Below are positions 1-5,238 of a stretch of DNA of 5,262 nucleotides, in pieces. Origin of the DNA: Planctomycetaceae bacterium. Its GTDB lineage: Bacteria; Planctomycetota; Planctomycetia; Pirellulales; Pirellulaceae. The notes under the pieces were generated by a model. It was not told where the DNA came from and did not search any database. It was given only the letters and a program-made list of their open reading frames with translations. The stretch spans positions 626 to 5,887 of the forward strand of contig DMPQ01000335.1 in NCBI GenBank assembly GCA_003455945.1. Direction: 5' to 3'. The translations under genes were made by a program, and so were the position numbers. Numbering within the stretch: position 1 is the stretch's first letter; each line of letters starts with the position of its first letter.

Positions 1-2832
1 GGTCGCCTCCCAGACGCCGATGACCTGCTGCGCGGCCGAACGACACCGCGAAGCGATCGCTTCCAGTCGCTCGTGCGACTCGGAACGATCCGTATCGTCG
101 GCTTGCCCCGCAACCGACGCGACGCGTAGGTATTCGTCGATCGTGATTGCCGGCCGGAGCAGTCGCGTCAACTCGTGATTGCAGGTAACGGCGATGACGA
201 ATGGCTCGGGATGATTGGTCGGATCTTCGACGAGACGCGGATGCAGCTTGTCGTCTTCCGGATCCGAAGCCCATGTTCGGAGAATCTCGCCTGCTTCCGC
301 GACCTTTCCGAGTTCGAGCAGTTCGGCCACGAAAAGGAGTTCCACGTCGGAGCGGATTCGACGGAGCCCCGAGCTTCGCGGTTCCGTCTCGACGGCGTGG
401 CGCGATCTTTCGACCAAGGTCCGACCGATTTCGAGTCGGGTCGACTCGTCTTGCTCCCTTCGAGCAGACGCCAATTCTTGCGACGCCGCCTGGAGCAGTA
501 CCTCGAGATAGCGTTCGACATCCGGGTACAGTCGAGTCAGCCGGAGCGCCAGCGAATATCGCGCGTCGTTCGTACGCTCGAGTTCCTCCTGTCTTCCGAG
601 GTCCGACTGAGATTGTTGGATATTGCCCAGGACATTCAACATCAACGAGAGCGAGCGCTGATCCGTCGGATAATCCTGCGTCAGCTCGTCGCTCAATTCC
701 AACGCGTCGTAGCCTTGCGCGAGTGATTCCTCCAGATCGTTACGTCGGCCCGCCAAGTAGCTCAAGCGATGATGACACGTCGCGAGCGAGATCCTGAGTT
801 CACGATGCCGGGGACGTTCCGACAGCAGTGCGGAAAATCGATCGATCAGTTCGATACTCGCCGTCCTGGCGTCCGTCGAACGCCCGCTTCTCAACAGAAG
901 GTAGGCCTGATCCGAAGCGGCTTGAGCGTGTCCGAGCCGATTGTCGAACGAAGTCGGATCCTCGATCAACAACTGATCCCAGATGGTCAGCGAGTGCCGC
1001 AGGAAGTCGTCGGCGAGAGCTCGTTCGTCAAGATCGCACAGGTCGATCGAGGCATTGGATATCACGCCTGCCAGCTTTCGACGGCTCTCGATGTCGAGTT
1101 CCGGCCAGCTCGTCGAGCTCCGAATCAGATCGGTTGCGGCGATCAGTTCCGTTCGAGAAGCGTCGCGTGCGCCCTGTTTCAGCAGCTGATTTCCCAGTTG
1201 TAATCGAGCTCGGATCTCGAGACCGACCGACTCGGGATCTTCCTGACCGTCACGCGCCTGGGAAAGAAACCTGATCAGGTTGCGCAGGGCCTCCTCGGCT
1301 TCGAGATGCTCTCCGAGTTTCGACTGCACCGCGGCAACTCTCAGACTTGCACGTCCGATCGCGGCAACCGAGACATCGCCGACCGCCTGCGATCGGTAGA
1401 ACGCCAGTGCCTTTTCGAGGACTTCTCGTTGTCGCGCGTCGGCAACCCCGTCTTCGGCGATCCATTGCTCGGCGAACTTCGTGTACATGTCGTCGACCAC
1501 GCGCGCCGCGAGACGCTGGCTATCCATCGCTTCTTCTTGGGCTCTCCAAGCACGATCGGCCTGCCACAGACTGACGGCGGTACCGACGATGAGCGAGGTC
1601 CCCGAGACGGCGGCAACCGAAATGGCCAAGACGTTCCGCCGAACGAACTTCGCCGTTCGGTAACGGAGCGATGGAGGTGAAGCGAGCACGGCATCGTGAT
1701 TCAGGTATCGAGAAAGGTCCTCGGCAAGCGCCGTGGCCGATTCGTATCGACGATTGCGATCGAACTCGAGGGCCTTCATCGTGATCCAATCGAGTTCACC
1801 TCGACAAAGGCTCGCAAGTGAGCGTCGATCGAGCCGGCGACTCTCGGCGATGGTGGCCGCTGCGACCTCGGCGAGCGTCGTCACTCGGCGGCTCGGCCGC
1901 CGAGACTCCTCGTTCTCGATGACCTGCCTGAATTCGATCAGGCCCCCCCGCTTCGCAAGTTCGCGTTCGACGGGGGTCGTCCCCGTCAGCAGTTCGTAAA
2001 GCAGCACGCCCAACGAAAACACGTCGCTCCGAGTGTCGATATCGATGTTGCCCGGTTCGAGTTGCTCCGGACTCATGTAGAGCGGAGTTCCCAACAGCTG
2101 ATGAGCCCCGGTGTGGATCGTCATCGAAGACAGGGAACCCTCGAGCGCCTTGGCGACACCGAAATCGATGACCTTGACGATCGGTCCGGATTCGGACTGC
2201 GCGACGAGGATGTTGCTCGGCTTGAGATCGCGATGAATGACTCCTTTCCGATGGGCATGCTGGACTGCCTGGCAGGTCGATCGGAGCAGCCCCAGTCGCT
2301 CGCGAACCGTCAGTCGCTCTCGATCGCAGAACTCCGTGATCGGATCCCCGTCGACGAGTTCCATCACGAAGAAGGGGACTCCCGCTGCGGTAGTCCCGGC
2401 ATCGAGGATGCGAGCGATGTTCGGATGATCCATCAGGGCGAGCGCCTGCCGCTCGGCCTCGAACCTGGCGACGACATGACCGAAGTTCAGGCCGGGCCGA
2501 ATGAGCTTCAGGGCCACACGGCGGCGTACCGGAACGGTCTGCTCGGCCAGGTAGACGATCCCCATGCCCCCTTCGCCGAGTTTCTTCAACAGTCGATAGG
2601 GACCGATCGATGCATCAGGAAGCCCGTCTCCCTGCAGATTCGGTGCGAAAGCGACTTCGGTTTCCGTACGTGTCCGGTCCTCCCACAAGCTCATCGGTTG
2701 TCGATGAGCTTCGACCAATCGTCGCAGACGTTGTCTCAACCCCGCATCGTCGGGAAACCGCTCTTCGAGAAGACGAGCCAGCATTTCGGGCGGACAGGCG
2801 ACGAAGTCGTGAAACAGTTGCTCTTCGTTCAT
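1..2832 (-). CDS. Transmembrane Ser/Thr protein kinase with long helical (TPR-like) C-terminal region; C-terminus cut by window edge
   Basis: This frame is open from an ATG at 2832 to the window edge, giving 944 codons with no stop. A Hanks-type kinase domain spans about residues 79-377. It has the glycine loop LGEGGMGIVY (85-94), the ATP-anchoring Lys109 in VALKLI, Glu127 in helix C, the catalytic loop HRDLKPSN (200-207), the DFG motif (223-225) and GTPLYMSPEQ (248-257). All catalytic residues are present, so it should be an active RD kinase. The stretch around DWITMKALEFDRNRRYESA (348-366) resembles the end of the kinase domain in planctomycete kinases. A membrane segment follows at about 401-422, preceded by basic KFVRRN, which suggests the kinase domain is cytoplasmic. 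Residues 430-944 are helical and Leu/Ala/Glu-rich, with weak TPR character and no clear repeat consensus; they probably lie outside the membrane. The gene follows the propeller gene after 44 bases, with a GGAGG site 8 bases before the ATG, so it is probably cotranscribed. Its substrate is unknown; the nearby sigma factor is a candidate by inference. Confidence 0.95.
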   Translation of the reverse strand, partial: MNEEQLFHDFVACPPEMLARLLEERFPDDAGLRQRLRRLVEAHRQPMSLWEDRTRTETEVAFAPNLQGDGLPDASIGPYRLLKKLGEGGMGIVYLAEQTVPVRRRVALKLIRPGLNFGHVVARFEAERQALALMDHPNIARILDAGTTAAGVPFFVMELVDGDPITEFCDRERLTVRERLGLLRSTCQAVQHAHRKGVIHRDLKPSNILVAQSESGPIVKVIDFGVAKALEGSLSSMTIHTGAHQLLGTPLYMSPEQLEPGNIDIDTRSDVFSLGVLLYELLTGTTPVERELAKRGGLIEFRQVIENEESRRPSRRVTTLAEVAAATIAESRRLDRRSLASLCRGELDWITMKALEFDRNRRYESATALAEDLSRYLNHDAVLASPPSLRYRTAKFVRRNVLAISVAAVSGTSLIVGTAVSLWQADRAWRAQEEAMDSQRLAARVVDDMYTKFAEQWIAEDGVADARQREVLEKALAFYRSQAVGDVSVAAIGRASLRVAAVQSKLGEHLEAEEALRNLIRFLSQARDGQEDPESVGLEIRARLQLGNQLLKQGARDASRTELIAATDLIRSSTSWPELDIESRRKLAGVISNASIDLCDLDERALADDFLRHSLTIWDQLLIEDPTSFDNRLGHAQAASDQAYLLLRSGRSTDARTASIELIDRFSALLSERPRHRELRISLATCHHRLSYLAGRRNDLEESLAQGYDALELSDELTQDYPTDQRSLSLMLNVLGNIQQSQSDLGRQEELERTNDARYSLALRLTRLYPDVERYLEVLLQAASQELASARREQDESTRLEIGRTLVERSRHAVETEPRSSGLRRIRSDVELLFVAELLELGKVAEAGEILRTWASDPEDDKLHPRLVEDPTNHPEPFVIAVTCNHELTRLLRPAITIDEYLRVASVAGQADDTDRSESHERLEAIASRCRSAAQQVIGVWEAT
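1884..1904. repeat. 9-bp GC-rich hairpin inside the kinase gene
   Basis: CTCGGCGGC (1884-1892) and GCCGCCGAG (1896-1904) pair perfectly around 3 bases. The region encodes the SRRPSRR stretch (residues 310-316) of the kinase domain, so Arg codon choice may explain the symmetry. Confidence 0.35.
2687..2711. repeat. 10-bp perfect hairpin inside the kinase gene
   Basis: AAGCTCATCG (2687-2696) and CGATGAGCTT (2702-2711) pair perfectly around 5 bases. It covers kinase codons 41-49 or so, in the N-terminal linker before the catalytic domain, about 120 bases into the message. It may affect early translation or may be chance. Confidence 0.4.
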
Positions 2833-2840
2833 GCTCCGCC

Positions 2841-2845
2841 CCTCC
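2841..2845 (-). promoter_or_regulatory. Ribosome binding site of the kinase gene
   Basis: A perfect GGAGG on the minus strand lies 8 bases before the kinase ATG at 2832, inside the 44-base gap after the propeller stop codon. It is the strongest such site in the window and argues for independent, efficient translation of the kinase from a shared message. Confidence 0.7.
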
Positions 2846-2876
2846 ACCCGAAATGCCTCATCGCCTTCGGTGACGA

Positions 2877-4226
2877 TCAATATCGCGACTCGCCCGAAAC
2901 CCACCGCAACGGCAAGGACAGATAGCTCGTCGTCGTCTTGAGGTCGACCACCGCTCCGTTGTCGACCGAGACCCTGACCAGCGTCTCGTTCTTGGCGACT
3001 CCGTTGATCATGGTGTAGCGCCTTGCGACCAGGTACTTCGAATCGGGAGACCAGATCGGAAAGAAATAGTGGTAGGAAGTCGTCGTGCCGCGACGCACGG
3101 ATGATGTGCTGAGTACCAAGGGTCTCACGAGATCGGTTTCCAGCGACTGGACGTACAAGCTGCCGCGAACGACGTTCGTCGGAGTCGTCAACGATCGGCC
3201 GTCGACCAACGCGACGGACGATCCGTCCGGTGACCACTTGCAGAACTGCGAATTGCCCAAGCCGCCGCCCGGATTGGCAAGTCGATGGAGGATGACGGTC
3301 GGATCCAACGGCGTGGTGATGAAGTAGCCGTCGGTGGCGGTATGCCGCACGTTCATCGACCCTTCAGGCGACTCGCTGCCTGACGGAAAACCGTAGGCGC
3401 CTGCCAGCGGCGAACTGATCTCTTCCAACGCAAAATCGAGTTCCGCTTCGGACTCGAATCGCTCCGGCCCGAACGGAATCCAGGAGTCCGTCATCCGACC
3501 CGCCTCGACGTCGTCGGCGGAGATCGGAAGTCGAAACGCTCGTCGGACGTCTCCGGCACTTTCGTCGACCGCGACGCACGACTTTCCTTGCTCATCGATG
3601 TAGAAGTGATCGCGGATGTCGTATCCGACCGGGATCACGACCGAATGGTCGACGCCGGCGTCGGTCGGGGCCCAATAGGCCGACGCGTTCGTCGGCGGAA
3701 ACAGACAGACCTTTCCGAAGAGGTCGGTCAGCTGCCGAGAGATCAGTCGGTTCCGATCGGCCGGATCGGTCCTGACGGCAAACAGATCGTAATGAACTCG
3801 CGGATACGGTGTCGCTCCCGGACGGACTTGCCAAGCGTCGTAGACGCCGGTCGGCTGGGCGACGACCCACCAGCGATCGTGCATCGGATCCGCTCCGTAG
3901 TATCGCCAACTGGGAGAAGCGACCTGCAGTTCGCCGAGCCCTGACCAGACGTAAGGAAGTACCGTCGTCTGGCCGGTCCCGTCCCCCTTCATGCCCATGA
4001 TCCGAAAGTTCTGATCGACGTCGCCCTTGGCGAAATAGATGATCCCGGTCGGAGGAGGCGGGCTCGAGGTCCGGTTCTGCGCAGCTGCAGGGAGGACAAG
4101 GAAACCCAGTCCGATCAAGACGAGCACCGGAACGAACCCCGGAGTCATGCGCTTTCGCATCGCCAGTCGGAGAACGCGGCGGTGTTCTTCGATCGCCTGT
4201 CGCCAAGAACGGTGTCGACGCATCAT
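2877..4226 (-). CDS. Secreted TolB/PD40-like beta-propeller protein of unknown function
   Basis: From the ATG at 4226 this encodes 449 residues. A basic, unusually long N-region (about 30 residues) leads into a hydrophobic core (about 32-46, VPVLVLIGLGFLVLP) and AAAQ (47-50), which looks like a signal peptidase I site. A Pro-rich linker follows. The mature part has PD40/TolB-like elements: GIIYFAKGD with RIMGMKGDGTGQ (about 61-86), WSPDG (331-335) then SLYVQSLETD, WSPDS (392-396) then TLVRVSVDNG, and a final RWVSG. The middle (about 90-320) matches no motif I recognise. The protein is probably exported and bound in the envelope or periplasm; no enzyme residues are evident. The start is uncertain. 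The frame is open to an ATG at 4331, but that region holds a hairpin and a 10-bp inverted repeat. The run of ATGs at 4229, 4226 and 4223 sits behind AAAGGGA, which favours 4226 or 4223. An ATG at 4160 would give a conventional-length signal peptide but has no ribosome binding site. The gene lies between sigma factor and kinase, suggesting a shared envelope-signalling role. Confidence 0.85.
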   Translation of the reverse strand: MMRRHRSWRQAIEEHRRVLRLAMRKRMTPGFVPVLVLIGLGFLVLPAAAQNRTSSPPPPTGIIYFAKGDVDQNFRIMGMKGDGTGQTTVLPYVWSGLGELQVASPSWRYYGADPMHDRWWVVAQPTGVYDAWQVRPGATPYPRVHYDLFAVRTDPADRNRLISRQLTDLFGKVCLFPPTNASAYWAPTDAGVDHSVVIPVGYDIRDHFYIDEQGKSCVAVDESAGDVRRAFRLPISADDVEAGRMTDSWIPFGPERFESEAELDFALEEISSPLAGAYGFPSGSESPEGSMNVRHTATDGYFITTPLDPTVILHRLANPGGGLGNSQFCKWSPDGSSVALVDGRSLTTPTNVVRGSLYVQSLETDLVRPLVLSTSSVRRGTTTSYHYFFPIWSPDSKYLVARRYTMINGVAKNETLVRVSVDNGAVVDLKTTTSYLSLPLRWVSGESRY

Positions 4227-4232
4227 CATCAG

Positions 4233-4239
4233 TCCCTTT
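4233..4239 (-). promoter_or_regulatory. Probable ribosome binding site of the propeller gene (decides its start)
   Basis: The minus strand reads AAAGGGA, followed by CTG and then three ATG codons in a row (4229, 4226, 4223). The gaps are 3, 6 and 9 bases, so 4226 or 4223 fit best. The other in-frame ATGs (4331, 4244, 4160) have no comparable purine-rich stretch. Confidence 0.45.
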
Positions 4240-4262
4240 CGCATCGGGGTTCGAAGTCGTTC

Positions 4263-4297
4263 GGAGCGATGGCACTTCGACCGATGCCCATCGCTCC
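4263..4297. promoter_or_regulatory. 10-bp inverted repeat in the leader of the propeller gene
   Basis: GGAGCGATGG (4263-4272) and CCATCGCTCC (4288-4297) are perfect 10-bp arms with a 15-base spacer. The repeat lies 36 bases before the preferred start at 4226 and occupies much of the gap after the sigma factor gene. It may be an mRNA leader hairpin or an operator for a dimeric regulator. Its presence also argues that this stretch is leader rather than coding sequence. Confidence 0.4.
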
Positions 4298-4337
4298 CAC
4301 CCACGAAGCGAGATCCGCCCCTTTCGGGCATCAGAGA

Positions 4338-4356
4338 AATCGGAAGAAATCCGATT
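4338..4356 (-). terminator. Small hairpin just after the sigma factor stop, possible weak terminator or attenuator
   Basis: On the minus strand AATCGGA and TCCGATT form a 7-bp stem with a 5-base loop, followed by TCTCT. It lies 26 bases after the sigma factor stop codon. The stem is short and the pyrimidine tail is not a true T-run, so at most it would reduce read-through into the propeller and kinase genes. Confidence 0.25.
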
Positions 4357-4382
4357 CGACCCGAGGCGACTCGGCGGCTGCG

Positions 4383-4931
4383 TCAGGACTCCGGCAATTC
4401 GGCCTGGAGCCAAGCACGGGCGTACGACCAACCGCGATCGACGGAACTCGAACTCACCCCGAGGATCTCGGCGGTCTGATCGACCGACAGCCCGGCGAAG
4501 AACCGGAGTTCCACGATCCTGGCCTTGAACGGGTCGATCTCCGCGAATCTCGCGAGGGCCTCATCCAAGGCCAGCATCCGATCGTCACACCGATCACCGA
4601 TCGGGTCGACCATCTCGACCCGATTCAGGTCTCCTCCTCGTTTTCGAGTCCGTTTCGCGCGAGCCGCATCGACCAGAACACGGCGCATCGCGATCGCTGC
4701 CGCAGCCAAGAAGTGCCTACGATCGCGATAACCTTGTGGGCTCGATCGACAGAGCCGAAGGTAGGCCTCGTGGACCAGCGCCGTCGGGGGAAGCGTATGG
4801 TCGATTCGCTCGTCCCCGAGTTTGACCGCGGCCAATCTTCGCAGCTCGGAATAGACCATCGGCAGAAGCGTTTCGGCAGCCTGCGAATCTCCCTGATCGA
4901 TCGCGGCGATGATCCGAGTCAGGTCTTCCAT
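4383..4931 (-). CDS. ECF-type RNA polymerase sigma factor (PF07638/TIGR02999-like)
   Basis: The product is 182 residues, the usual length for this family, and should direct RNA polymerase to a specific promoter set. Sigma region 2 covers about 20-92: LLPMVYSELRRLAA, then HTLPPTALVHEAYLRL (45-60), then RRHFLAAAAIAMRRVLVDAAR (71-91). A basic linker (KRTRKRGGD, 93-101) joins it to region 4 (about 120-178), whose helix-turn-helix is in FAGLSVDQTAEILGVSSSSVDRGWSYARAWL (145-175). In most ECF factors region 2.2 carries an acidic DAED-like motif; here the equivalent place reads TLPPT (Thr46, Thr50), as I recall for the kinase-linked group that includes Vibrio EcfP. No anti-sigma gene is adjacent; a Ser/Thr kinase lies two genes downstream. 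The start is supported by a GGGAG site 7 bases before the ATG. The stop is followed by a 156-base leader rather than tight coupling, so the gene may be on the same transcript as the next two or separately controlled. Confidence 0.95.
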   Translation of the reverse strand: MEDLTRIIAAIDQGDSQAAETLLPMVYSELRRLAAVKLGDERIDHTLPPTALVHEAYLRLCRSSPQGYRDRRHFLAAAAIAMRRVLVDAARAKRTRKRGGDLNRVEMVDPIGDRCDDRMLALDEALARFAEIDPFKARIVELRFFAGLSVDQTAEILGVSSSSVDRGWSYARAWLQAELPES

Positions 4932-4938
4932 CGATTGG

Positions 4939-4948
4939 CTCCCACCTC
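4939..4948 (-). promoter_or_regulatory. Ribosome binding site of the sigma factor gene
   Basis: The minus strand reads GAGGTGGGAG, with GGGAG ending 7 bases before the ATG at 4931. This fixes the sigma factor start and matches the N-terminus expected for the family. Confidence 0.6.
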
Positions 4949-4951
4949 GAA

Positions 4952-4980
4952 ACGATCGCTCCTGGATATCGGGCGATCGT
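4952..4980. promoter_or_regulatory. Inverted repeat ahead of the sigma factor gene
   Basis: ACGATCGC (4952-4959) and GCGATCGT (4973-4980) are perfect 8-bp arms separated by 13 bases, so arm centres are 21 bp apart, about two helix turns. The repeat sits 20 bases before the ATG, between the candidate promoter and the ribosome binding site. It could be an operator for a dimer or a leader hairpin. Both arms contain CGATCG, which is frequent throughout the window. Confidence 0.35.
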
Positions 4981-5015
4981 AGAGCGTGCCGAGAGGCCCC
5001 GCTGCGAGCGTCGAG

Positions 5016-5045
5016 AGTCTAGTCGACGGCGAAGTTCGGGCTCAA
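5016..5045 (-). promoter_or_regulatory. Candidate sigma70-like promoter for the sigma-propeller-kinase block
   Basis: On the minus strand TTGAGC (5045-5040) and TAGACT (5021-5016) are separated by 18 bases. Each matches the sigma70 consensus at 4 of 6 positions. The implied start near 5009 would give a leader of about 78 bases before the sigma factor ATG. The match is weak and promoter consensus is poorly defined in this kind of organism, so this is a candidate only. Confidence 0.3.
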
Positions 5046-5061
5046 GTCGAAGGATTCGACT
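5045..5061. promoter_or_regulatory. 17-bp palindrome next to the candidate -35 box
   Basis: AGTCGAA and TTCGACT are perfect 7-bp arms around GGA. The palindrome overlaps the upstream end of the candidate -35 box by one base, a position typical of activator or repressor sites. TCGA is very common in this DNA, which weakens the case. Confidence 0.3.
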
Positions 5062-5157
5062 CGGACACGTACGACGGGACCGCCGAGCGACGGCTGCCCC
5101 ACGAGGCCGGAATGATTGCTCGGACGGCCCTCAAGTGTCACGCACCTTAACGCCGTA

Positions 5158-5179
5158 GTGCGACCGACCCCGGTCGCAC
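5158..5179. repeat. Perfect 9-bp hairpin in the intergenic region
   Basis: GTGCGACCG (5158-5166) and CGGTCGCAC (5171-5179) pair perfectly around the 4-base loop ACCC. The stem is GC-rich and stable, but neither strand continues into a T-run, so it is not a standard terminator. It could be part of a REP-like repeat or the end structure of an upstream transcript. Confidence 0.5.
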
Positions 5180-5188
5180 CGCTTTGTC

Positions 5189-5238
5189 GAGGCACGGAGC
5201 ACCCCTGCGCTTTGCGCTACGGGCTGGGAGGCACAGAG
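5189..5238. repeat. Imperfect hairpin framed by an 11-base direct repeat
   Basis: GAGGCACGGAG (5189-5199) and GAGGCACAGAG (5228-5238) differ at one base and lie 39 bp apart. Between them CCC (5203-5205) and GCGC (5207-5210) pair with GCGC (5214-5217) and GGG (5221-5223) across a TTT loop and a small internal loop. Hairpins of this kind are common in dispersed intergenic repeats, but copy number cannot be seen from one window. Confidence 0.35.

Noticed and set aside
53..60. HIP1 octamer as evidence for a cyanobacterium
   Set aside because: Only two GCGATCGC copies are seen among many CGATCG, and the gene families point to planctomycetes instead.
175..726. 183-codon open frame on the plus strand
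   Set aside because: It is antisense to the kinase C-terminal region, which is continuous with the catalytic domain in one frame.
2062..2925. 287-codon open frame on the plus strand
   Set aside because: It lies antisense to the kinase catalytic domain, whose motifs are unmistakable, and crosses the gap to the propeller gene. TCG and CGA codons are reverse complements, so long stop-free antisense frames are expected here.
4227..4331. N-terminal extension of the propeller protein from the ATG at 4331
   Set aside because: No ribosome binding site precedes 4331, the extension would put about 80 residues before the signal peptide core, and the stretch contains a 10-bp inverted repeat better explained as leader.
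3592..4431. 279-codon open frame on the minus strand in another frame
   Set aside because: It overlaps both the sigma factor end and most of the propeller gene, is Arg/Ser-rich and shows no domain; the propeller frame has a signal peptide and WSPDG motifs.
4182..4982. 266-codon open frame on the plus strand
   Set aside because: It is antisense to the sigma factor and its leader, has no domain I recognise and is low-complexity Arg/Ser/Pro-rich; the opposite strand encodes a clear sigma factor.
5158..5179. Rho-independent terminator
   Set aside because: The stem is strong but there is no T-run on either strand.
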